Source: Chryseobacterium caseinilyticum
GTDB lineage: Bacteria; Bacteroidota; Bacteroidia; Flavobacteriales; Weeksellaceae
Reading direction: 5' to 3'
DNA: 64,000 nt
Assembly (NCBI RefSeq): GCF_014837145.1
Contig: NZ_JACYFS010000009.1
Span: forward strand, 1-64,000
Shown here in pieces: positions 57,333 through 64,000 of this stretch. The notes under the pieces were generated by a model. That model was not told where the DNA came from. It did no database searches and worked only from the letters and a program-made list of their open reading frames with translations. A program made the translations under genes and the position numbers. The first letter of the stretch is position 1. Each line of letters starts with the position of its first letter.

Positions 57333-59396
57333 TTACTTCAAATTATACTTCACACCCAAAAACCCTCTAATTCTCTGCATTGGCGCATATCCATACGTTG
57401 TATCAAAAGTATAGTTGTTGGGATTATTGATCGGATCATTGACATTATTATCAAACGGATCAAATGGTCGCATCAACGGATCTTTCGGCGTAAAATTGAA
57501 TAAATTCTTCACCCCGCAATACACTTCAAACCCTGAATCAAACCCTTTTGAAACCTGAATATTCGCCAACGAATACAGAGGAGAATATTCCGGTCGGTAA
57601 TCATTTGGCAAAACCGGTAACCGCATCGGTCCGTAAAACTGTCCGGTAAAATCTATGGCAAGATTATTAGGAAATTTATAGGTTAAATTATACGTTCCAC
57701 TCCACTTCGGAGCATGAAGCTGCCGGGATTTTTCTCTTTCATCATCAAACTTCTGATAGACATCAAGATACGTAACTCCTAAATTTACACTCAACGGAAA
57801 ACTGAAACTGAAATCAATATTCATCGAAGCACCTCTTGAAATTCCGTAACCGTTTAAATTATCATAAATAATTTTATCGGGTTGAGAATCAAAATCACCG
57901 ACAATTTTATTACTGAAATAGGTGTAAAAAGCAGAAGCATCCACATTGATCAATCGGTCTCCGACAGGAATTTTCCAGACGTAATTTAAATTTCCATTGA
58001 TGGATTTCTCAGGTTTTAAATTGGACTGAATGACCACCTCACGTGAACCTGTCAGTGCCGCATGATCTTCAGTAAATAAATTCACCACCCTGAAACCCGT
58101 TCCGAAATTAAATCTGAAAATGTGATAAGGATTCGGCGAAAATTTCCATGCAAAACGAGGAGAATGAACAGAATGGTGAATCTTATCGTAATCAAAACGG
58201 TAACCCAGCAAAACCGTATTTTTTTCATTAATCTCCCACTGATCCTGAATAAACGCTCCAAGAATCGGTGACTTCATCGGCTGATTGGTAACTTCATCCG
58301 AGCCCAAAGTTCCGGGAGTATTGTCATCATAAAATGTCTTTTTGAAAGTCAAGCCCAAAATAAAATCATGATTTCCCAGCTTTTTATCCCAGTACGTTTG
58401 CGCAAATGCCACTTTTTGCAAAGCTTCATAAGGCGTATTTCCGTAAAATGAATTCTGGTCGTGATAGTTGTAGGAAAACTGCGTGAAAATCTGCTCTTTC
58501 ACCGGCAACTGATACATCCCAAACGCTTCTACCCTATTCGTATAAATACTTTCTCCATACACTTCATCGCCGCCACGATGCGATTTATTCCACTGCATTT
58601 CTCCGCCGAAACGGTCTTCGTACAGGTAACGCAGGGCAAAACTCGCCATTCGGTTTTCTTTTCTTTTAAAATTCCACTTATTAAAAACAGATATTCGGTT
58701 CTGGAGCGCAGCATCAGTGAAATTATCTTTGTTCTGATCTATTTTTTCATTAAAAGTGAAATAATTTAAACTGAATAAAGACGCTGCGTTTTTGCCGACA
58801 TTAAATTTTGTTGAAAAATCCACATTATTTTCTGCCCACGTTGTGGTCATCAGATTTACACTCAATTTTGGAGCAGTCAGGGCATTTTTTGTAATAATAT
58901 TAATTACGCCACCCATCGCTTCAGAACCGTACAGCGACGAAGCCGGACCTTTCACCACTTCAACTCTTTCAATCAGACTGTTGGGAATTCCACTTAAACC
59001 ATAAACCGTAGAAAGCGAACTAACAATCGGCATTCCGTCAATTAAAATCATCGTGTACGGACCTTCCAAACCGTTGATGTGAATATCTCCAGTATTGCAA
59101 ACCGAGCAGTTCAACTGTGGCTGAACACCGTTAACCATCGCAATCGCTTCAAAAACACTCGGTGTAGGATTTTTCTGAAAAAATTTTTGACTGTAAATTT
59201 CCACATTCACCGGACTTTTAGATTTACTTACAGGCTTTATCGTTCCCGTAATCACCACATCGTCAATATCACTTATTTTTTCCTTTTTTACCGGAATTTT
59301 TACTGAGTCAGTTTTTTTATTTAAATCTAAACTGTCTGCTTCCTGAGCGAAACAAAACCCTGAAATAAATACCGCAGAAAATAATATTCGTCGCAT
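57333..59396 (-). CDS. TonB-dependent outer membrane receptor with plug-domain CxxC
   Basis: A 687-residue receptor that uses the TonB-ExbBD energy to import a ligand across the outer membrane. Signal peptide (MRRILFSAVFISGFCFAQ), then a plug (SKSPVNVEIYSQKFFQKN, ILIDGMPIVSSLSTVYGLSGIP, IERVEVVKGPASSLYGSEAMGGVINIITK) and a 22-strand barrel ending in FLGVKYNLK. The plug carries an unusual NCSVCNTGDIHINGLEG with a CxxC. There is no carboxypeptidase-like front domain, so it is not of the SusC kind. Ligand unknown; a metal or metal chelate is plausible, and an operator-like palindrome precedes the gene. Confidence 0.9.
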   Translation of the reverse strand: MRRILFSAVFISGFCFAQEADSLDLNKKTDSVKIPVKKEKISDIDDVVITGTIKPVSKSKSPVNVEIYSQKFFQKNPTPSVFEAIAMVNGVQPQLNCSVCNTGDIHINGLEGPYTMILIDGMPIVSSLSTVYGLSGIPNSLIERVEVVKGPASSLYGSEAMGGVINIITKNALTAPKLSVNLMTTTWAENNVDFSTKFNVGKNAASLFSLNYFTFNEKIDQNKDNFTDAALQNRISVFNKWNFKRKENRMASFALRYLYEDRFGGEMQWNKSHRGGDEVYGESIYTNRVEAFGMYQLPVKEQIFTQFSYNYHDQNSFYGNTPYEALQKVAFAQTYWDKKLGNHDFILGLTFKKTFYDDNTPGTLGSDEVTNQPMKSPILGAFIQDQWEINEKNTVLLGYRFDYDKIHHSVHSPRFAWKFSPNPYHIFRFNFGTGFRVVNLFTEDHAALTGSREVVIQSNLKPEKSINGNLNYVWKIPVGDRLINVDASAFYTYFSNKIVGDFDSQPDKIIYDNLNGYGISRGASMNIDFSFSFPLSVNLGVTYLDVYQKFDDEREKSRQLHAPKWSGTYNLTYKFPNNLAIDFTGQFYGPMRLPVLPNDYRPEYSPLYSLANIQVSKGFDSGFEVYCGVKNLFNFTPKDPLMRPFDPFDNNVNDPINNPNNYTFDTTYGYAPMQRIRGFLGVKYNLK

Positions 59397-59403
59397 GAAT
59401 TAA

Positions 59404-59448
59404 AATTGTTAGACAAAACTAACAATTAATTTTAGAACGACAAAACTA
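59404..59448 (-). promoter_or_regulatory. TonB-receptor promoter boxes and operator-like palindrome
   Basis: Perfect 9-bp inverted repeat AATTGTTAG-N6-CTAACAATT at 59404-59427, 7 bp before the ATG. Two TAGTTTTG sequences on the minus strand (59414-59421 and 59441-59448) match TAnnTTTG; the first lies within the palindrome. A regulator binding there would cover the start of transcription. The shape resembles DtxR/MntR-type metal-regulator sites, but this is inference. Confidence 0.5.
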
Positions 59449-59591
59449 TTTTTAAAATCAACCACAAATCGAAGATTCGACGAAGTCAAAAGCCACAAAA
59501 GCTTTCGTTGTATTTAAAGTTTTAAAACTTGAAAACAGAAGTTCAAAAAGTTGGATGTGAAATATTTTTTTTCAATGCTTATTTGATCTTA
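59449..59591. other. Gap between TonB-receptor control region and 110-bp array
   Basis: AT-rich DNA without gene. The last part (GGATGTGAAATATTTTTT at 59552-59569) resembles part of the array unit and may be a decayed unit 0. Confidence 0.45.
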
Positions 59592-60090
59592 TCAGCAGTA
59601 TTTATTAAAACTTTATTTCAAGCAATCAATTTTTGTGACTTTTGTGGTGAAAACAACAATGGTAAACTCGATGTAATTATTTCCTAACCCTTTTTGAACT
59701 TTTCAGCAGCATTCATCAAAACTTAATTTCAGATACTATCTTTTGTGACTTTTGTGGTTAAAATAACACCTTTAAACTGATGTAATTATTTCCTAACCTT
59801 TTTTGAACTTATCACCAGCATTTATTAAAACTTAATTTCACGCAATCAACTTTTATGACTTTTGTGGTTAAAATAACACCGTTAAATTGGATGTAATTTT
59901 TTCCTAACCTTTTTTGAACTATCAGCAACATTCATCAAAACTTTATTTTAGATATTATCTTTTGTGACTTTTGTGGTTAAAATAGCACCATTAAACTGGA
60001 TGTAATTATTTTCTAACCTTTTTTGAACTATTCAGCAGCATTTATTAAAACTTTATTTCAAGCAATCAACTTTTGTGACTTTTGTGGTTA
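59592..60090. repeat. 110-bp tandem array, five units of two alternating subtypes
   Basis: Units begin TCAGCAG or similar at 59592, 59703, 59812, 59922 and 60032. All share TTTTGTGACTTTTGTGGT, GATGTAATTATTTCC and CCTAACCTTTTTTGAACT. Units 1, 3 and 5 have TTTATTAAAA and GCAATCAA; units 2 and 4 have TTCATCAAAA and AGATACTATC or AGATATTATC. The A-B-A-B-A order implies growth by copying a two-unit block. The last unit ends 76 bp before hmgA. Confidence 0.85.
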
Positions 60091-60166
60091 AAAAATTTGC
60101 TGTGAAAAATGTTTCTAAACAATTCATTAAAAAATATTAAATTTGAGAGTCAACATACAAAGTACA

Positions 60167-61354
60167 ATGAGATATCATCATTCGGGAAATATTCCCCCAA
60201 AAAGACATACGATTTTTAAATCACCGGAAGACAAGTTCTATTATGAGCAACTATTTGGTACAGAAGGATTTCACGGAATTTCTTCTTTACTGTATCATGT
60301 TCACCGCCCAACGCAGATCAAATCGATTGGCGAACCGAAAGACGTTTCTCCAAAAATTGCGGTTGATAAAAACGTGACGCCGAGAATGTTTAAAGGGATG
60401 AATGTGACGCCTGAAGATGACTTTTTGGACAGCCGAAAGTTTCTTTTGGTAAACAATGACCTTAAAATGGGATTGGCAAAACCGAGAAACTCGATGGATT
60501 ATTTCTATAAAAATGCTGAATGTGACGAACTTCTTTTTGTACACGAAGGAAGCGGAACTTTAAAAACATTTGTAGGAAATCTTGAATTCTCAGTTGGCGA
60601 TTATCTGATTATTCCGAGAGGCACAATTTATCAGGTGGAATTAAATTCTGATGACATCGTATTTTTTGTAGTGGAAAGTCATTCTCCGATTTATACGCCG
60701 AAGCGTTACAGAAACGAATTTGGGCAGCTTTTGGAACATTCTCCTTTTTGTGAAAGAGATATTATTGCGCCGACTTTTGTTGAACCAAAAGATGAAAAGG
60801 GAGAATTTTTGATTAAAGTAAAAAAAGAAAATCAGATCACCGATTTCATCTACGCAACGCATCCATTCGATGTTGTAGGCTGGGACGGTTATTTTTACCC
60901 TTATAAATTCAATATTAAAAACTTCGAACCGATTACGGGACGAATTCACCAACCGCCACCCATTCACCAGACTTTTGAGGCGCACAATTTTGTAGTTTGT
61001 TCGTTCTGTGCGAGAATGTACGACTATCATCCACTGGCCATTCCTGCTCCTTACAATCACTCGAATATCGATTCTGATGAAGTTTTATTCTACACAGAAG
61101 GCGATTTTATGAGCAGAAACCATATCGATTTAATGGATTTCACGCTTCACCCCGGCGGAATTGTTCACGGGCCTCATCCGGGAGCGATGGAAAGAAGCAT
61201 CGGTAAAAAATTCACTGAGGAATATGCGGTAATGGTTGACCCCTTCCGTCCTTTGAAAATTACGGAAGAAGCAATGAAAGTAGAAGATCCGTCTTATAAA
61301 ACTTCCTGGTTGGAAAGTGAGGATCATAGTTTAGAGGACAGATCGCAGGAATAG
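60167..61354 (+). CDS. hmgA: Homogentisate 1,2-dioxygenase
   Basis: A 395-residue Fe(II) enzyme that opens the homogentisate ring to maleylacetoacetate, the third step of tyrosine breakdown. The cupin body shows FVHEGSGTLKTFVGNLEFSVGDYLIIPRGTIYQVE, then HPFDVVGWDGYFYPYKFNIKNFEPITGRIHQPPPIHQTF and the iron-ligand region APYNHSNIDSDEVLFYTEGDF and HPGGIVHGPHPGAMERS. I chose the ATG at 60167 (MRYHHSGNIPPKRH) over the TTG at 60143, as the family starts here. Upstream is the 110-bp array, downstream a CoA-transferase and hppD. Confidence 0.92.
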   Translation: MRYHHSGNIPPKRHTIFKSPEDKFYYEQLFGTEGFHGISSLLYHVHRPTQIKSIGEPKDVSPKIAVDKNVTPRMFKGMNVTPEDDFLDSRKFLLVNNDLKMGLAKPRNSMDYFYKNAECDELLFVHEGSGTLKTFVGNLEFSVGDYLIIPRGTIYQVELNSDDIVFFVVESHSPIYTPKRYRNEFGQLLEHSPFCERDIIAPTFVEPKDEKGEFLIKVKKENQITDFIYATHPFDVVGWDGYFYPYKFNIKNFEPITGRIHQPPPIHQTFEAHNFVVCSFCARMYDYHPLAIPAPYNHSNIDSDEVLFYTEGDFMSRNHIDLMDFTLHPGGIVHGPHPGAMERSIGKKFTEEYAVMVDPFRPLKITEEAMKVEDPSYKTSWLESEDHSLEDRSQE

Positions 61355-61356
61355 TC

Positions 61357-61395
61357 TGGCATTTGGCTTCTGGCTTCTGGCTTCTGGCTTTTAGC
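61357..61395. repeat. GGCTTCT word tract after hmgA
   Basis: GGCATTTGGCTTCTGGCTTC followed by further TGGCTTCTGGCTT copies, a degenerate 7-mer run beginning at the hmgA stop codon. Related words stand near 2230-2250 and 43912-43942. Confidence 0.7.
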
Positions 61396-61562
61396 ATAAA
61401 ATTTTATGAAAGATATTGAGGATTGAATGTGAGCATTCAATCCTTTTCTTTTTTACAGATTGAGTAAAACATGACAAATATCTCCACCAAAACATCCAGA
61501 TATTTAGACTGAATCTAAATAATAAAACTTACCTTTAAGATATTAAAGTAAAAAATTTCAAT

Positions 61563-62837
61563 ATGTATAATTACATCAGTGCAGAAGAAGCTATTTATAC
61601 GATTAAAAGCGGGAACCGTGTGTTTTTTCACGGGAGTGCTTGTACTCCGAATCACCTGATTGATGAGCTGGCAAGGCAATCTCACCGTCTGGATAATGTT
61701 GAGATGGTTTCCATTACCCAGCAGGGAAATGTGGAAATTGCAAAACCTGAGTACAAGGATAAATTTTTCGTGAATTCTCTCTTTGTTTCAACGCCGGTGC
61801 GTGATGCTGTGAATTCTGACCGTGGGGATTTTGTTCCGGTTTTTTTAAGTGAAATTCCGATTTTGTTCAGAAAAAATATTTTGCCGCTGGATGTAGCTTT
61901 AATTACGGTTTCCCCTCCGGACAAACATGGTTTCTGTACTTTGGGAACCTCAGTTGACGTTGCGAGAGCTGCAGTTGATACTGCTAAAATAATTGTTGCT
62001 ATTGTAAATCCTCTGATGCCGAGAACGCATGGCGACGGAATGCTTCACATCAGCAAAATTCACAAATTGGTTTGGCATGAAGAAGAACTTCCAACCGTAG
62101 ATTACGGTGCAAAAGTAGGTCCGGATGAAATGCTGGTCGGGAAACATGTGGCGGAACTGATTGATGATAAATCGACTTTGCAGATGGGTATCGGAACTAT
62201 TCCTGATGCGGTTTTAAAATGTCTGGGAAATCACAAAGACTTAGGTGTTCACACCGAAATGCTGAGCGACGGTGTGATCGACTTAATTCAAAATGATGTC
62301 ATCAACAATAAATACAAAGGCTACAACGATAATAAAACCATTACGAGCTTCTGTTTCGGGACAAGAAAACTGTACGATTATGTAGATGACAACACTGTTT
62401 TTTCTTTTGATGACGTGAGCAACGTTAACTTCCCGATTAACATTATGAGAAACAAAAAAATGGTTGCGATCAACTCGGCTATCGAGATTGATCTTACAGG
62501 TCAGGTCTGCGCAGATTCCATCGGAACCATGCAGTACAGCGGTATCGGCGGACAGATGGATTTTATGCGTGGAGCCGCTTTAAGCGAAGATGGAAAACCC
62601 ATTATTGCCATCACTTCCAGAACGAAAAGAGGAGTTTCCAGAATTGTCCCTTTCCTGAAACAGGGAGCGGGAGTTGTGACAACGAGGGGTCACATTCACT
62701 GGGTAGTTACCGAATACGGAAGCGTTTATTTATACGGAAAAAACCTCAGACAAAGAGCTCAGGAATTAATCAGTATTGCCCATCCTGATGACAGAGAAAT
62801 GCTGGAGAGAGCAGCTTTTGAAAGGTTTAAACATTGA
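61563..62837 (+). CDS. Acetyl-CoA hydrolase/transferase family protein
   Basis: A 424-residue CoA-transferase of the 4-hydroxybutyrate CoA-transferase / acetate CoA-transferase group. N-terminal half: SGNRVFFHGSACTPNHLIDELARQ; central: PDKHGFCTLGTSVDVARAAVDTAK; catalytic region: MGIGTIPDAVLKCLGNHKDLGVHTEMLSDGVIDL, where the Glu of HTEMLSDG is the expected thioester-forming residue; end: SAIEIDLTGQVCADSIG and GGQMDFMRGAALS. It swaps CoA between short-chain acids. Its position between hmgA and hppD suggests a role near tyrosine catabolism products such as acetoacetate or succinate, but that is only context. Confidence 0.85.
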   Translation: MYNYISAEEAIYTIKSGNRVFFHGSACTPNHLIDELARQSHRLDNVEMVSITQQGNVEIAKPEYKDKFFVNSLFVSTPVRDAVNSDRGDFVPVFLSEIPILFRKNILPLDVALITVSPPDKHGFCTLGTSVDVARAAVDTAKIIVAIVNPLMPRTHGDGMLHISKIHKLVWHEEELPTVDYGAKVGPDEMLVGKHVAELIDDKSTLQMGIGTIPDAVLKCLGNHKDLGVHTEMLSDGVIDLIQNDVINNKYKGYNDNKTITSFCFGTRKLYDYVDDNTVFSFDDVSNVNFPINIMRNKKMVAINSAIEIDLTGQVCADSIGTMQYSGIGGQMDFMRGAALSEDGKPIIAITSRTKRGVSRIVPFLKQGAGVVTTRGHIHWVVTEYGSVYLYGKNLRQRAQELISIAHPDDREMLERAAFERFKH

Positions 62838-63146
62838 AAATATCTAAAATAGGTGTTAGGTCTTTGAAACATAAGTCACATTAGCTTTCAGTTTAAATTA
62901 TTGAGGATATTTAGAGCACATGAGATTTAAAAATCAAAGATTTTTATGAGCAATAACTGAAAATCTTTGATTTTCTCTGATGTGGTCTGAAATATTTCCA
63001 AACCACTATGAAACTTGATGTGACTGATGTGTTCATCCGGATTTGTTTTTTATTAAAACTTTAACTAACAGCTGTTTGTTTCCATTTTAACATTATCGCA
63101 GAATTTTGTAATTTGCAACATCAATAAAAGTAAAAAAACAGAAAAT
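62838..63146. other. Gap before hppD with twin inverted repeat
   Basis: 309 bp without gene. It holds the twin repeat at 62930-62974; the rest is AT-rich. No perfect TAnnTTTG is seen before hppD (a TAATTTG at about 63110-63117 is one base short). Confidence 0.6.
62930..62974. repeat. Twin inverted repeat, second example
   Basis: AAAATCAAAGATTTT (62930-62944) and AAAATCTTTGATTTT (62960-62974) are exact reverse complements, 15 nt apart, each nearly self-complementary (6-bp arms, 3-nt loop). This matches the architecture of 3674-3720 with another sequence. Confidence 0.7.
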
Positions 63147-64000
63147 ATGTCAACACTAACATTTGCCGAAAAAATTGCTCAGGCAGAGAACTTTTTGCCG
63201 ATCAACGGTACAGATTATATCGAGTTTTATGTTGGAAATGCAAAGCAGGCAGCGCATTATTATAAGACAGCATTCGGTTTTCAGTCGGTTGCTTACGCAG
63301 GCCCTGAAACAGGTGTGAGAGACCGTGCATCATACGTTCTTCAGCAGGGAAAAATCAGATTGATTCTGACGACAGGTTTAAAATCTGACTCTCCAATCAG
63401 TGAGCATGTAAAAAAACACGGTGATGGTGTTAAAATTCTGGCACTTTGGGTAGACGACGCTTATTCAGCGTTTGAAGAAACTACAAAAAGAGGCGGAAAA
63501 CCATATTTGGAACCAACAACTTTAACTGACGAATTTGGTGAAGTGAAAATGTCCGGAATTTATACTTACGGAGAAACCGTTCACATGTTTATCGAAAGAA
63601 AAAATTATACAGGACCTTTCATGCCTGGCTACAGAAAATGGGAAAGCGATTACAATCCTGAAGAAGCTGGATTATTATACGTTGACCACTGTGTAGGAAA
63701 CGTAGACTGGGACAGAATGATCCCAACTGTTGAGTGGTATGAGAAAGTAATGGGCTTTGTAAATATCCTTTCATTTGACGACAAGCAGATCAACACAGAA
63801 TATTCTGCTTTGATGTCTAAAGTAATGTCAAACGGAAACGGTTTTGCTAAATTCCCAATCAATGAGCCTGCAGAAGGTAAAAAGAAATCTCAGGTAGAAG
63901 AATATCTTGATTTCTACGAAGGTGAAGGTGTACAGCACATCGCAGTTGCTACAAAAGACATCATTCACACTGTTACAGAATTGAAAAAAAGAGGTGTAGA
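63147..64000 (+). CDS. hppD: 4-hydroxyphenylpyruvate dioxygenase, 5' part
   Basis: The frame is open to the window edge (284 complete codons). It begins MSTLTFAEKIAQAENFLPIN and GTDYIEFYVGNAKQAAHYY, the usual start of this Fe(II) enzyme that converts 4-hydroxyphenylpyruvate to homogentisate, the substrate of HmgA. The second VOC half begins near residue 178 (LLYVDHCVGNVDW), with iron-ligand His181, and His264 sits in GVQHIAVATKD; the third ligand, a Glu, lies beyond the edge. It lies two genes downstream of hmgA in the same direction. Confidence 0.95.
   Translation, partial: MSTLTFAEKIAQAENFLPINGTDYIEFYVGNAKQAAHYYKTAFGFQSVAYAGPETGVRDRASYVLQQGKIRLILTTGLKSDSPISEHVKKHGDGVKILALWVDDAYSAFEETTKRGGKPYLEPTTLTDEFGEVKMSGIYTYGETVHMFIERKNYTGPFMPGYRKWESDYNPEEAGLLYVDHCVGNVDWDRMIPTVEWYEKVMGFVNILSFDDKQINTEYSALMSKVMSNGNGFAKFPINEPAEGKKKSQVEEYLDFYEGEGVQHIAVATKDIIHTVTELKKRGV

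Overview
The window looks like chromosomal DNA of a low-GC Flavobacteriia member, most like Chryseobacterium and relatives. The evidence is gldJ next to porU and porV (type IX secretion and gliding), Bacteroidetes-type promoters (TAnnTTTG) in front of many genes, few Shine-Dalgarno-like sites, surface proteins with type A C-terminal sorting domains, and a tyrosine-degradation block. I see no rRNA, tRNA, CRISPR array, prophage or intact transposase gene. The left edge may be the leader of a leftward rRNA operon.

Layout. 1-1590: two leftward promoters, then about 1.35 kb of gene-free repeats. 1591-9164: housekeeping genes (recX, glyA, a GH3 glucosidase, a VOC protein, fabH, corA). 9324-17856: patatin, a decayed GIY-YIG nuclease gene between perfect inverted repeats, a FAD oxidoreductase, tag, a MazG-like protein, a DMT exporter, two small secreted proteins, and a divergent quinone-reductase/HxlR pair. 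18099-23106: a TetR-TolC-HlyD-MFS efflux operon. 23236-31554: two unknown proteins, holB, an outer membrane protein with lptC and anmK, a Nudix protein and murF. 31619-38508: gldJ, porU, porV. 38699-44806: FUSC transporter, phosphopantetheinyl transferase, HugZ-like protein, ahcY, YiaA-like protein. 44937-51763: four tandem BspA-like (DUF285) surface proteins that end in type IX sorting domains. 52053-59396: purE, a DMT exporter, a lipoprotein, a CPA2 antiporter, a thioredoxin-like protein and a TonB-dependent receptor. 59592-60090: a 110-bp repeat array. 60167-64000: hmgA, a CoA-transferase and the start of hppD.

How the genes fit together. PorU and PorV are the cell-surface sortase and shuttle for type IX cargo, and GldJ is part of the gliding machinery, so the BspA-like proteins are likely cargo of this system. 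hppD and hmgA are consecutive steps of tyrosine breakdown. The TetR operon encodes a complete tripartite pump behind one operator-like palindrome.

The most unusual material lies between genes. There are several short-period tandem arrays (51 bp x3, 41 bp x3, 42 bp x4, and 110 bp x5 with alternating subtypes), twin inverted repeats, and a 587-bp GIY-YIG relic bounded by perfect 21-bp inverted repeats whose sequence recurs alone elsewhere in the window. This last case could be a nuclease-linked mobile hairpin family. Three genes (holB, murF, the FUSC gene) have a promoter -7 box exactly 4 nt before the start codon, which suggests leaderless mRNAs.
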